64,000 bases of DNA from Dolichospermum compactum NIES-806 (GCF_002368115.1 NZ_AP018316.1:1581136-1645135), one strand, 5' to 3'; counted from the stretch's first letter, positions 17,572-26,927 are shown. The notes: generated by a model not told the origin, from the sequence alone. A program made the numbers and translations.

Positions 17572-18957
17572 ATGAATAACTTGTCAAATAATCTCACAAA
17601 TAATCTCACAAATAATCTCACAAATAATCATCAGCCAATGTCCCTTGAATTTGAAGTTTTACCTATAAGTGCTATTAATCTTGATGCTGAACAAATTAGT
17701 GAAGCGGTAGAAAACAGCCTGAAAATAAAAAATCAGTCTCAACAATGGCAAACTTATATTAATACTTTGGCATTATTGGCTTTTAAAGCATGGTTGACAG
17801 AAAGAGCAAATTCTTTGGCTGTTAATGATGATAAATGTACCGTATTTCAACCAGCTATAGCTAATATTATTCCTGCTGTTGCTAATTTGCAAGTAGGTGA
17901 ATTTAAAGTTTGTTTGTTGACTAATGATAGTCTTGGTGATGATCAAATATTTGTACCGAGAGCAGTTATAGATTTACCCGAATATATTGCCCATTTCTAT
18001 GTATTAATTGAAGTTTTGGAAGAACAAGAAATAGCAACAATTTCTGGCTTTTTATCCTATCAACAATTAATAGAAAAACAAGCGAATTTACAACCTGAAA
18101 CAGATTGGACTTATCAAATGCCGGTGAGTTGGTTTGCACAAGCACCAGATTATTTATTATTAAACTTGCGTTGTTTAGAACCAAGTGCCATTACTTTACC
18201 ATCTGTACGAGTTACCAATAACCAAAGAATGCAAAGTTTAGTGTCAATGCAAAATGAGTTAATGGCATTATTACCACAATTGCAATTACCTAATGTTGAA
18301 CTTTGGCAAGTATTAACTTGGGAACAAGGAAGTGCAGTAATTAGTAATTTAGAATTACTCAACTGGCTGGATAATTTGCAACTGCAAGGACATAATTATT
18401 CACTGCAAGATAGTTTCAAAGATTTATTCAAACTGTTAACCCAACCAGCGATCAATGTAGGACGGTGGTTATGGGATGAGTTAGATGAATTAGCAGCGGA
18501 ACTTTCTTGGCAATTATTACCTAATATTGCACCTATACCAGCTTTGCGGAGTCCTGTGGAGGAATTTCAAGTAATTACTAACCAACTCCAAAGCAGGGGT
18601 TTAGAAATTCCCTCTCAAGCGCGGGGTGCTTATCATGATTTGTTGTTGGCAGGATTTCCCCTGCGATTGTATGCTGTAACTTGGCCAATATTATCTGAAT
18701 CAGATCCTTCGTGGACATTATTATTAGTTTTGGGTACAACTGCACAAAATTCTTTACCTGCTGATTTAAAATTGCGAGTGAGTGATCAGACTAGCATTTT
18801 AATAGAACAAGGTATTAATCCACAACAGGGTGATTCTTATTTGTTTACTCGTGTTGTGGGTAGTTGGGATGAGAAGTTTTTAGTGAGTGTGAGTTTAGTA
18901 GATGGTGTTGAATTGACCTTACCTCCATTTACATTTTATCCTGGGCGGTCATATTAA
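17572..18957 (+). CDS. DUF1822 family protein
   Basis: A 461-residue cyanobacterial protein of unknown function. The conserved DUF1822 start is at MSLEFEVLPI (17638). The preceding codons are a 12-bp tandem repeat coding (N)NLTN units, and either ATG could be used. Typical segments are ALLAFKAWLTERANSL and PVSWFAQAPDYLLLNLRCLE. It lacks a signal peptide and membrane helices and ends in a beta-rich part. Immediate linkage (9 bp) to the sigma-like gene suggests the proteins interact, perhaps as regulator and partner. No direct evidence shows which. Confidence 0.8.
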   Translation: MNNLSNNLTNNLTNNLTNNHQPMSLEFEVLPISAINLDAEQISEAVENSLKIKNQSQQWQTYINTLALLAFKAWLTERANSLAVNDDKCTVFQPAIANIIPAVANLQVGEFKVCLLTNDSLGDDQIFVPRAVIDLPEYIAHFYVLIEVLEEQEIATISGFLSYQQLIEKQANLQPETDWTYQMPVSWFAQAPDYLLLNLRCLEPSAITLPSVRVTNNQRMQSLVSMQNELMALLPQLQLPNVELWQVLTWEQGSAVISNLELLNWLDNLQLQGHNYSLQDSFKDLFKLLTQPAINVGRWLWDELDELAAELSWQLLPNIAPIPALRSPVEEFQVITNQLQSRGLEIPSQARGAYHDLLLAGFPLRLYAVTWPILSESDPSWTLLLVLGTTAQNSLPADLKLRVSDQTSILIEQGINPQQGDSYLFTRVVGSWDEKFLVSVSLVDGVELTLPPFTFYPGRSY

Positions 18958-18966
18958 GTTTATCCG

Positions 18967-19099
18967 GTTATACTCAAAACGGCTAAGATCTGGACTGTTT
19001 TATGATATGAAAAACAAGTTCAAAGCCTCTCCCCGTTGCGGGGAGAGGTTTGGAGAGGGGTTCTATATTTGGTTAAACTATAAACCGTTTTCAGTATAC
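18967..19099. repeat. Inverted-repeat element with GTATACTGAAAACGG-type ends
   Basis: The left end (GTTATACTCAAAACGGCT) pairs imperfectly with the right end (AAACCGTTTTCAGTATAC). The centre is the module CAAAGCCTCTCCCCG ... GAGAGGTTTGGAGAGGGGTT, also found inside elements with quite different ends at 40188-40434 and 60529-60672. It begins just after the DUF1822 stop. Confidence 0.6.
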
Positions 19100-19150
19100 G
19101 TTTTTTGTAACGGATGATTATTTAACGGATGAAATTTGGTTGAGTTGACA

Positions 19151-19426
19151 CTCACATTCCGTACTTCAAAATGTAATACACGAGGATTACCCAGATCCGG
19201 CTAATGATGCTTAGATAGGGTTGGTATAGCCACCAATAACACAATCCGGCGTTGCTGAATTGGCGTATGATTTTTGGAGGTAGAGACGTTCCATGGAACG
19301 TCTCTACAAGAGTCTTGAACGTATGCAAAATTATTTTCATCCCTAAAATCAGCAACGCCCACAATCCTATTGTGGTGATTTTTTTGAAGTATTGATATGT
19401 GACAAGTTGAAGTGCGGAATGCCGGG
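19151..19426. mobile_element. Small element with IS1634-like ends, carrying a nested MITE
   Basis: The left end CTCACATTCCGTACTTC and right end (complement CCGGCATTCCGCACTTC) match each other and resemble the ends of the element at 3233-4861. No transposase is present. Another element, 19248-19359, is inserted inside it with its own 8-bp duplication, so the outer element is older. Confidence 0.6.
19248..19359. mobile_element. MITE, GGCGTTGCTGA family, nested, with 8-bp target duplication
   Basis: A 112-bp element starting GGCGTTGCTGAATTGGCGTA and ending TCAGCAACGCC, flanked by CACAATCC at 19240-19247 and 19360-19367. It shares ends and target-duplication length with 2491-2604. The inner part differs and contains its own palindrome, AGAGACGTTCCATGGAACGT. 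Confidence 0.85.
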
Positions 19427-19444
19427 TAAAAAAAACTAAATTTT

Positions 19445-19476
19445 TTGCATAAGCTCCCTAAGTGTGAGAGATATAG
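19445..19476 (+). promoter_or_regulatory. Locus-wide two-box promoter motif, site 1
   Basis: TTGCATAAGCTCC is followed, 17 nt after TTGCAT, by GAGATATAG. It lies 61 bp before the ATG of the TPR-CHAT gene at 19538. Equivalent sites are at 26640, 27533, 33476 and 36399. Confidence 0.6.
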
Positions 19477-19537
19477 ATAAATATACAAGATAAATATACA
19501 GCAATCTATTCTCACCCTGCTTAGAGGAGTGTCTACC

Positions 19538-22500
19538 ATGCTTTACCGTCTTAAATCTTTTTCTCTTGTGACTTTGGTGCTTTCCCTGTCTTTCCCTGTC
19601 AGTGTTGCTGAATCAAGGACAAAGGAAATTATACCAACTACCTTGACTGCACAAACAGAAACTACAGAACCACGCAAAGATGAAGCGTTGGGGCTGAATA
19701 ACTCCAGCTTTCTGAACCACAACTCAAGAATTAACCAGGTATTGGCACAAAAACCAAATAATCAAAAAACTCAAGCAGAAAAACTGCTGCAAAAAGGTGA
19801 AGAACTGCTGTTTAATGAGCAATCTCAAGCTGCTTTGCAAAGTTTTCAACAGGCATTGAAGATTTATCGCCGAATTAATAACTCCCTGGGAGCAGGTGAG
19901 TCAATTAGATTAATTGGTACAGCTTACTATGATTTGAAAGATGAAAAGAAGGCAATGACTTACTATAAACGGGCATTGCAAATCGCTGAAACTATCAAAA
20001 ATCGTGAATTAAAAGGAAAAACATTACTTGCATTAGGAAGATTGTATTCTCAAAAAGAACCTAAACGCGCTATTTCCTACTATGAAGAAGCTTTAAAAAT
20101 TGCCAAAGCTATTAATAATTTTGACTTGCAAGCAAGAGTCAATTTCAATTTGGGTAGAGAGTATCAAATAGCTTTAGGAAAAAATGATCGCGCTGATAAA
20201 TACTATAGAGAAAGTACCATAAATGCACAAAAAAGTAAAAACCATGATACAAAAGTATGGGTACTATTCAATCTAGGTTCTATTTACCTGTCGAGGAATG
20301 CAGTCACAGGAATAAATTTATTAGAACAAGCTTTGGTAATTGTCAGACAGAATAGTAATTCTACAGCAGAAAAGCAGATCCTTCGCAAATACGAACCCTC
20401 TCTTCTTATTGCACTTGGCATGGGTTATCGTGTTCTTAGTTCAGCTAACGGACTAAACAAAGATCCAGAAGCACTTATTCAAATCAACAAAGGAATTCAG
20501 TATTATGAAGAAGCTGTCGCAGTTGCCAAGGAGACAGGGTCAATTATTAAACAAGGAGAAGCGTTAGTTGAAATTGCCAATATCTACAATGGGACTGAAC
20601 CATCAAAAGCATTAGCAGCACTGGAGCAAGCTGCAAAAATATTCCAACAGGAGAATAATACTAACAAACTTCAAGCTACCTTGTATACTTTGGGTAACGT
20701 TTATCAACAAATAGGACAATTAGAAAAATCTCTAACATACTATCAGCAAGCTTTAGCTGTTGTAGAGAAAGTAGTTACTCAATCTCCTCTAGATATTGTA
20801 AGCAAAAATTGGGATCAAGCATTTATTTTTTCTCGTATCGCCCTTGTATATACGAGTCTTAGTAAGTATGAAAAATCAATTGAATTTGCTCAACAATCGG
20901 TAGATATTTGGATCTTAACTTTTAAATATATTGAGGGTCTGAAACCAGATCAAAAAAATAGCCCTTTTCAAAAGTTTTATGTTGATAATATCAAACGTTT
21001 CATTAGAGGAGGCTATCTTAGTATAGCAGTAAATTATAGCCTTTTAGGGCAACAAGATCAAGTACGAAAAAATATCCAGTTAGGAGAAGCATATTCTGAT
21101 TCTAGTTCTGATTCTAGTTCTGATTCTAGTTCTGATTCTAAAGACCAGAATTTAAAATCTGCATTAGATAATTTAGAACTGTGGAGATCGTGGAAAGGAT
21201 TTGGTGGATTCAGTGTCAGTCAAGTAGAAGCACAAGCCTTAGCACAGGTTGGTATTGCTTATGCTGAACTTGGAAACAATGATCTGGCATCGAAATATTT
21301 TCAACAAGCAATTGAATTATCTGAAAATTTTCCTGCAACTCAAGCAAATATATTTTTTGGCATTGGGTTATTCTATACAAAACAAGGTCAATATGATTTA
21401 GCCATAAGTTTTCATGAAAAAGCATTAGCACCTGCCCAAAAAGTTAACAACAAAGTATTACAAGCATTTATTTTACATGAAATTGGCATAAATAATTTCG
21501 ATATAGGCAATCTACCTAAAGCGGTGGTTGCTTTATATGAAGCTATTACAATTTATGAATCTGTGCGGATTGACTTAACAGATAAAAGCCAAATTTCTAT
21601 TTTTGAATTGCAATCTACAACTTACACTATATTACAAAAAAGTTTAATTGCTCAAAATAGGTTTCAAGAAGCATTAGAAGTAGCTGAACGTGGTAGGGCG
21701 AGAGCATTTGTAAATCTATTAACATCACGCATTTCAGGGAAGCAGGTTAATCAGTTAAATGTTCAACCACCAACCATTGAAAAAATCCAGAAAATTGCCA
21801 GAGAGCAAAATGCGACAATTGTAGAATACACAATTGCTCATCAATCAGGAAGGCAAAGTTATCCAAAAACTTGGAATCCATCTGAGATGTATATCTGGGT
21901 AGTTAAACCAACAGGGGAAATTACCTTTAAACAAGTAGACCTGACAACATTAAAAACACCACTTGTTGATATTGTAAAAAATAGCCGTATTTCTCTGGGT
22001 GCTGGAGGACGGGGAATTAAAGTAGAACCTACAGGTGAGGAAGTTCAAAAAGAGAATTTACAAACCCTACATAAAATATTAATTGATCCTATTGCTTCTC
22101 TTCTGCCTACTAACTCAGATGAAAAAGTAATTTTTATTCCTCATGATTCGCTGTTTTTAGTTCCTTTTGTGGCACTGCAAGATCAAGATGGTAAATATTT
22201 AATTGAAAAACATACTATCTTAACTGCGCCAGCAATTCAAGTTTTAGATTTAACAGATCAACAACGGCAAAAAGTCCGGGGTAAAGATATCTTAGTTATG
22301 GGTAATCCTATTATGCCAAAAGTGGGAGATCCTCCTGTACAACTTGACCCCCTTAAAGGTGCAGAAAAGGAAACTTTGGCAATTGCTAAATTCTTCCAAG
22401 ATCAATTATTTAAAACTAAAGCTATCACTGGGAAAGATGCCACAAAAGCTGCTTTCAAACAAAAATTATCATCTGCCAGAATTATTCATCTAGCAACACA

Positions 22501-22903
22501 TGGACTTTTAGCTGATACTAATAAAAGTATCCCTACCGCCATAGCCCTTGCACCTACTGAAAACGATGATGGTTTACTCACTCCTGGGGAAATTGTTGAT
22601 TTATCTATTAATGCTGAATTGGTGGTTTTAAGTGCTTGTGATACTGGTAGAGGTGCAATTACTGGTGATGGTGTTGTTGGCTTATCTCGTGCTTTCATTA
22701 CTGCTGGTGCGCCGAGTGTAATTGTCTCTTTGTGGGCTGTTCCAGATGCACCTACAGCAGAATTAATGACTGAGTTTTATCAACAATGGCAACAAAATCC
22801 TGATAAGGCTGTGGCTTTAAGAAATGCTATGCTCAAAACTATGAAAAAAAGACCTGCTCCAGTAAATTGGGCGGCTTTTACTTTAATTGGTGAGTCTAAG
22901 TAA
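19538..22903 (+). CDS. Secreted TPR-CHAT protease
   Basis: A 1121-residue protein from the ATG at 19538, which has AGAGGAG eight bases upstream; a GTG at 19529 overlaps that site. A signal peptide covers roughly the first 26 residues (LVTLVLSLSFPVSVAES). TPR repeats fill most of residues 75-700. An in-frame 12-bp microsatellite (SSSD units) sits near 21100-21140. The C-terminal CHAT caspase-like domain holds the dyad H988 (HLATHG) and C1034 (LSACDTGRG). It is predicted to act outside the cytoplasm, with the TPRs selecting substrate or partner. Upstream lies motif site 1, so it probably has its own promoter. Confidence 0.88.
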   Translation: MLYRLKSFSLVTLVLSLSFPVSVAESRTKEIIPTTLTAQTETTEPRKDEALGLNNSSFLNHNSRINQVLAQKPNNQKTQAEKLLQKGEELLFNEQSQAALQSFQQALKIYRRINNSLGAGESIRLIGTAYYDLKDEKKAMTYYKRALQIAETIKNRELKGKTLLALGRLYSQKEPKRAISYYEEALKIAKAINNFDLQARVNFNLGREYQIALGKNDRADKYYRESTINAQKSKNHDTKVWVLFNLGSIYLSRNAVTGINLLEQALVIVRQNSNSTAEKQILRKYEPSLLIALGMGYRVLSSANGLNKDPEALIQINKGIQYYEEAVAVAKETGSIIKQGEALVEIANIYNGTEPSKALAALEQAAKIFQQENNTNKLQATLYTLGNVYQQIGQLEKSLTYYQQALAVVEKVVTQSPLDIVSKNWDQAFIFSRIALVYTSLSKYEKSIEFAQQSVDIWILTFKYIEGLKPDQKNSPFQKFYVDNIKRFIRGGYLSIAVNYSLLGQQDQVRKNIQLGEAYSDSSSDSSSDSSSDSKDQNLKSALDNLELWRSWKGFGGFSVSQVEAQALAQVGIAYAELGNNDLASKYFQQAIELSENFPATQANIFFGIGLFYTKQGQYDLAISFHEKALAPAQKVNNKVLQAFILHEIGINNFDIGNLPKAVVALYEAITIYESVRIDLTDKSQISIFELQSTTYTILQKSLIAQNRFQEALEVAERGRARAFVNLLTSRISGKQVNQLNVQPPTIEKIQKIAREQNATIVEYTIAHQSGRQSYPKTWNPSEMYIWVVKPTGEITFKQVDLTTLKTPLVDIVKNSRISLGAGGRGIKVEPTGEEVQKENLQTLHKILIDPIASLLPTNSDEKVIFIPHDSLFLVPFVALQDQDGKYLIEKHTILTAPAIQVLDLTDQQRQKVRGKDILVMGNPIMPKVGDPPVQLDPLKGAEKETLAIAKFFQDQLFKTKAITGKDATKAAFKQKLSSARIIHLATHGLLADTNKSIPTAIALAPTENDDGLLTPGEIVDLSINAELVVLSACDTGRGAITGDGVVGLSRAFITAGAPSVIVSLWAVPDAPTAELMTEFYQQWQQNPDKAVALRNAMLKTMKKRPAPVNWAAFTLIGESK

Positions 22904-22905
22904 AC

Positions 22906-22989
22906 TGGTGATTGGTGATTGGTGATTGGTGATTGGTGATTGGTGATTGGTGATTGGTGATTGGTGATTGGTGATTGGTAATTGGTGAT
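22906..22989. repeat. STRR heptamer array (GGTGATT units)
   Basis: About twelve 7-bp units of GGTGATT run directly after the stop of the TPR-CHAT gene. Similar arrays are at 32337, 35746, 39541 and, inverted, 40435. These match the short tandem repeats known from heterocystous cyanobacteria. Confidence 0.85.
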
Positions 22990-23032
22990 CAATTCTATGT
23001 TTTCATCTTGTAGACCTGTGGTAAAAATTAAA

Positions 23033-23139
23033 TACAGCAGTTTGCTAAAATATGAGCCATATATTTAGCAGGCAAGATGCCTGCACCACAAGAATTTTAT
23101 GATTTATATGTGTACCTCATAAAGTCGGTAAGTGCTGTA
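23033..23139. mobile_element. TA-bounded MITE, 107 bp, with GCAGGCAAGATGCCTGC interior
   Basis: The ends TACAGCAGTTTGC and GGTAAGTGCTGTA are complementary and bounded by TA, as for IS630/Tc1-type elements. The interior contains GGCAAGATGCCTGC, which recurs just outside the element at about 23144-23160. It lies in the leader of the CHASE2-CHAT gene, and its right end falls inside the longer reading frame of that gene. Confidence 0.7.
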
Positions 23140-23203
23140 TTTAGCAGGCAAGATGCCTGCACCACAAAAGTTTTATCATTCAAACTTGTACCTCTTTAAA
23201 AAT

Positions 23204-25687
23204 ATGATGAATTTCACAGCTTTTTATCTCACAATTCAACAGGTTGAACAAGTATGTTTATTTCAATTATCTTGGGGTCAAGGACAAAATTTGAGTGTTG
23301 ATGTCGCCTATCCAGAAAATCTAACTACACTATACCAAGAATGGCAAAATATTTATCTGAGTTTTTATAATACAGCACTGCGGGGAAAAGTTGCAAATAT
23401 GGGTAGTCTCGCTGCTCCTCCCATTGATTGGCACGCTCGATTAGTACAGGCTGAAGCACAATTTTTATCTGCATTTCATTACTGGTTACGCAGTGCCGAA
23501 TTATTTGATATTCGTAAACAAATTGCTCAAGTTAGTAAACAAAATCAAACCCCATATCTTGATATTTTTATCGCTTGCATTACTCCAGATTTAGCCAAGT
23601 TGCCTTGGGAAGTATGGGAAATTGGTACAGAATTTGCTTTAGCTTCTAGTCAGATTCGCATTGTCCGCACTGCTACAAATCGTCGAGGAACGGTGATAAA
23701 TACTCAAGGTAAATATCCAAGTAAAGCTAGAATTTTAGTGATTTTAGGAGATGATACAGGTTTAAATTTTGAATCGGAAAAACAAGCTATTGCATCTTTA
23801 AAAGATTATGCAGATGTTAAATTTATCGGTTGGCAACCTAACAAGAATATTGATGACTTAAAAACTGAAATCGTCCAAACTATTTCTTCCCAAAATGGCT
23901 GGGATATTTTATTTTTTGCAGGACACAGTAATCAAACTAATTTGACTGGTGGTGAATTAGGTATTGCTCCTGGTGTAGCTTTATCAATTTCTGAACTTGA
24001 ACCGGCTTTAATTACTGCTAAAGATAGAGGATTACAATGTGCTATTTTCAATTCTTGTAATGGTTTGAGTATTGCTGATAAATTAATTGATTTGGGTATC
24101 AGTCAAGTTGCGGTAATGCGTGAACCTATTCATAATCAAGTAGCAGAAGTATTTTTACCCCGCTTTTTGCAAGCTTTGTCTGAATATAAAGATGTTCATG
24201 AATCGTTGATTTCAGCAGCACAATATTTAAAAGTAGAAAAGAATTTTACTTATCCCAGTGCATATTTGATTCCTTCGTTATTTCGGCATCCAGGAGCAGA
24301 TTTATTTCGTCTTCAACCTGCTTTTATGAATGAAGGAATTAAAAAGTTAATTCCTAATCGTCGAGAAATAATTGTACTTTCAGTTTTATTGATTATTAGC
24401 TTGCTGTTACCAGTTCAACAATTTTTATTACAGCGTCGAGTATTATTACAAGCTATCTATCGTCAACTTACAGGACAAGTTGCAACTGTAGCAAGTCCCC
24501 CAGTTTTATTGGTAGAGATTGATGAAGATTCCATTAGAAAGGCTAAAATTTCTAACCCTAAACCGATTGAGCGTAAGTATTTAGCAAGTTTAATTGATAG
24601 GTTAACGGCTAATCAAGCCAAAATAATTGGTATTGATTATTTATTAGATAGACATCAAGGAGAAAGCGATCGCATTCTTGCTAACTCTATCAAAACTGCT
24701 GTAAAATCAGCAAAACCGACATTGTTTGTTTTTGCTGGAACTGCAAATCAAGATGGTCAATGGTTACGGGTATTACCTAATATTGCTAATCTTAATTGGA
24801 GTCTAGAAGGTGAAATTGAGATTTTACCTGGATATATGCAACTATTACCTGATCATAATTCTCAGTATAATAATTCTCAGTCTTCAGACCCAGATTTTTC
24901 TAAGTTATTAAATCCTGGTGCTACTTCAATTTCGAGTTTTTCAGGTTTATTAACACTTGGATATCAGTTACAACAATCTTCTGATGCACCACAACCAAAA
25001 TTAGACAGTCAAGAGGATTTTTTTCAACAAATAAACAATTCTCCAGATCGTAAAGTGCAAGATAGATCCCATTCTCAAACGATTACAAGGTTCAGTTACT
25101 CACTGCATCAAATGTGGATGCACCCAATTATTGATTTTTCTATTTCTCCTCAATCAGTATATCAAAATATTCCCGCTTGGCGATTATTGGAGAATCAAAA
25201 TATTCCTAAAAATCTCCAAAATTTACAAGATATCATAGTCATTATTGCACCGGGAGGATATGAAGAAGCTGGATTAAATTATGACGGTGAAGATAATTTT
25301 TTAATATCAAAGTTTCCAGCTATTAAATATTGGCGTGATCAAGAAAATCCCATTAATCAAAGCCAAATATTAACAGGTGGTGAATATCATGCCTATATGG
25401 TACATCATTTACGTACTAACAGATTAGTTATTCCCATTCCTGATTTTTGGATGATTGGGATAGCTATATTAATAGGCAAAAGTTTAAGTTTATATTTATT
25501 ACCCAGAAAAAAATCTAATCAACCGCAATCTTTAATCATAATCACCATAGTTACAGGTATTTATGGTTTAATAAGTTTACAATTATACATTTCTGCAACT
25601 GCAATTTTATTACCTTGGTTGTTACCTTCTGTAACATTGTGGTTTTACATTCTATCTGCGATTTTGGAGAAAAAATCTGATGAATAA
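23204..25687 (+). CDS. CHAT-CHASE2 membrane receptor protease
   Basis: An 827-residue protein from the ATG at 23204; the frame opens at 23132, but the extra 24 codons are repeat-element sequence. The N-terminal CHAT domain has H241 (FFAGHSNQ) and C285 (IFNSCNG). A membrane helix (EIIVLSVLLIISLLLPVQQF) leads to an outside CHASE2 sensor domain (LLVEIDEDSIRKA, AKIIGIDYLLDR). Three hydrophobic C-terminal helices follow. CHAT should face the cytoplasm and CHASE2 the outside, so an external signal could switch an internal protease. Its 3' end overlaps the DUF928 gene by 8 bp, so the two are translationally coupled. Confidence 0.85.
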   Translation: MMNFTAFYLTIQQVEQVCLFQLSWGQGQNLSVDVAYPENLTTLYQEWQNIYLSFYNTALRGKVANMGSLAAPPIDWHARLVQAEAQFLSAFHYWLRSAELFDIRKQIAQVSKQNQTPYLDIFIACITPDLAKLPWEVWEIGTEFALASSQIRIVRTATNRRGTVINTQGKYPSKARILVILGDDTGLNFESEKQAIASLKDYADVKFIGWQPNKNIDDLKTEIVQTISSQNGWDILFFAGHSNQTNLTGGELGIAPGVALSISELEPALITAKDRGLQCAIFNSCNGLSIADKLIDLGISQVAVMREPIHNQVAEVFLPRFLQALSEYKDVHESLISAAQYLKVEKNFTYPSAYLIPSLFRHPGADLFRLQPAFMNEGIKKLIPNRREIIVLSVLLIISLLLPVQQFLLQRRVLLQAIYRQLTGQVATVASPPVLLVEIDEDSIRKAKISNPKPIERKYLASLIDRLTANQAKIIGIDYLLDRHQGESDRILANSIKTAVKSAKPTLFVFAGTANQDGQWLRVLPNIANLNWSLEGEIEILPGYMQLLPDHNSQYNNSQSSDPDFSKLLNPGATSISSFSGLLTLGYQLQQSSDAPQPKLDSQEDFFQQINNSPDRKVQDRSHSQTITRFSYSLHQMWMHPIIDFSISPQSVYQNIPAWRLLENQNIPKNLQNLQDIIVIIAPGGYEEAGLNYDGEDNFLISKFPAIKYWRDQENPINQSQILTGGEYHAYMVHHLRTNRLVIPIPDFWMIGIAILIGKSLSLYLLPRKKSNQPQSLIIITIVTGIYGLISLQLYISATAILLPWLLPSVTLWFYILSAILEKKSDE

Positions 25688-26375
25688 ATCTTTTTTATCT
25701 AGGGTAATTTTATCATCTCTAGCTTTCAGCACTTTGGCTATCTTACCTAATCAAGCGGTTATTGCCCAGAAAAATCCTCAGAAACCTGCTCCATTTTGGA
25801 GTAATATTTCTCAACTGCTATTTTCTAATAAACCACCTGTAAAACCACGTAAAGGAGGTAGTCGTCCTACAGACTCTATCTGCATAATTTCCCCAGATGC
25901 TTCTTCTGAAACTAGAATTATTTGGAGCGATCGCCCTTTATTTCTTTGGCATGGTAAAATCAAAAAAATAAAGGTCACTGACATAAGTAATAATACTGTT
26001 ATTTTCAGTGAAAATGTGGAAAATACTCAACAATATACTTATACGGGACAACCACTGCAACCAGGCCAAACCTACGAGTTAGATATATTTCTTGGTGAAA
26101 GTCGAGCAACATTTGTGAAATTTCAGATTATGGAGAGTGAAGAACGCAACAGCATTACCGCAGCACTGAAGACGCTAGAGAATAAACTACAAGCAAAAAA
26201 AAGTCATCATGAGGCGATCGCTTTTGCTAAAGCTAACTACTTTACTAAATTGGGTCTGTGGTCAGATGTGTTACAGCAAGCATATTCAGTACAAAAACCC
26301 TCTCTTGAGTTAGATAGGATGCTCAAAAAAATTCCTCAGCAGTTATGTAAACAGCCAAAATCAGATAGATTGTAG
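25680..26375 (+). CDS. DUF928 family exported protein
   Basis: A 231-residue protein with a signal peptide (VILSSLAFSTLAILPNQAVI-AQ). The DUF928 body carries IIWSDRPLFLWHGKIKKIKV and QPLQPGQTYELDIFLGESRA, which read like an immunoglobulin-like beta-sandwich, followed by a helical tail. It overlaps the CHASE2-CHAT stop by 8 bp, so the two gene products very probably work together, perhaps with DUF928 as the outside partner of the CHASE2 sensor (inference). The last bases run into the inverted repeat at 26372. Confidence 0.82.
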   Translation: MNKSFLSRVILSSLAFSTLAILPNQAVIAQKNPQKPAPFWSNISQLLFSNKPPVKPRKGGSRPTDSICIISPDASSETRIIWSDRPLFLWHGKIKKIKVTDISNNTVIFSENVENTQQYTYTGQPLQPGQTYELDIFLGESRATFVKFQIMESEERNSITAALKTLENKLQAKKSHHEAIAFAKANYFTKLGLWSDVLQQAYSVQKPSLELDRMLKKIPQQLCKQPKSDRL

Positions 26376-26436
26376 GGTGCGTCAGACTGCATAAATCCTG
26401 TAAATAAACAGATTGTTGATATCTGACGCACGCTAC
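26372..26436. repeat. 65-bp inverted-repeat element (GTAGGGTGCGTCAGA ends), copy 2
   Basis: Same length and centre as the copy at 2413-2477, with one mismatch in the right arm (GCACGCTAC). It overlaps the DUF928 stop codon region and could act as its transcript end. A lone IS701-like end (GTGCCAGTTGCGTAAGTCCT) follows at about 26440-26461. Confidence 0.7.
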
Positions 26437-26471
26437 CAATGTGCCAGTTGCGTAAGTCCTGTGAAAAAACC

Positions 26472-26577
26472 TACAGCAAATTGTCATCAAACCTAGAACA
26501 AGAACCCCACCCCCAACCCCCTCCCCGCAAGCGATGAGGGGGCTAAGATGTAACTTATATGATTGGAAATCGCTGTA
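26472..26577. mobile_element. TA-bounded MITE, 106 bp, with GC-rich interior
   Basis: The ends TACAGCAAATTGTC and GGAAATCGCTGTA are bounded by TA. The interior holds the GC-rich module (CCCCTCCCCGCAAGCGATGA) in the opposite orientation to those at 36147 and 60815. Together with the neighbouring 65-bp repeat it fills most of the gap after DUF928. Confidence 0.7.
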
Positions 26578-26639
26578 ATATCCAGATCCTCGACTTCTCA
26601 AAGAAATCGGGGATTTATTTTTTGAAAAAATTTTCTTTT

Positions 26640-26670
26640 TTGCATAACCTCTAAAACCTCAGAAATACAT
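26640..26670 (+). promoter_or_regulatory. Locus-wide two-box promoter motif, site 2
   Basis: TTGCATAACCTCT is followed, 16 nt after TTGCAT, by GAAATACAT. This is the most divergent of the five sites. It lies 61 bp before an ATG at 26732 and 91 bp before one at 26762, both in the small open frame, and 257 bp before the TPR gene. Confidence 0.5.
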
Positions 26671-26761
26671 ATAGTTGTGAACCAACAGTCAAGTTATAAA
26701 TTCACATTCATGATCATGAATTTGACTGTCTATGTATTTATTGTCAATCAGCGAGGATTTG

Positions 26762-26845
26762 ATGGGGTCAAAAAATTATCTGGGGGGAATTGCAGATTTT
26801 AATAATCAAGGAGGGGATGATGATCCAATAGTTACACCTAATTAA
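26762..26845 (+). CDS. Candidate small acidic peptide
   Basis: A 27-codon open frame, MGSKNYLGGIADF followed by NNQGGDDDPIVTPN. GAGGA lies four bases before this ATG; an in-frame ATG at 26732 would add ten residues. The peptide is Gly- and Asp-rich and lacks a signal peptide. Support comes from context: it is the first open frame after motif site 2, at the usual promoter distance, and the secreted TPR gene follows 82 bp later. It could equally be chance or a leader peptide. I recognise no family. Confidence 0.35.
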   Translation: MGSKNYLGGIADFNNQGGDDDPIVTPN

Positions 26846-26927
26846 TCAGGTTTCGTGCTTTTAAACACCTGATAAATCTTATGTCAATAAAATGAGTCAA
26901 CTTAATTATTTTTGAGGAAATACAACT

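Noticed and set aside
22906..22989. Possible CRISPR in the GGTGATT array
   Set aside because: Seven-base units without spacers; fits STRR repeats.
23132..23203. N-terminal extension of the CHAT-CHASE2 frame
   Set aside because: It translates the MITE end and its repeated GGCAAGATGCCTGC motif; the conserved start is MMNFTAFYLT.
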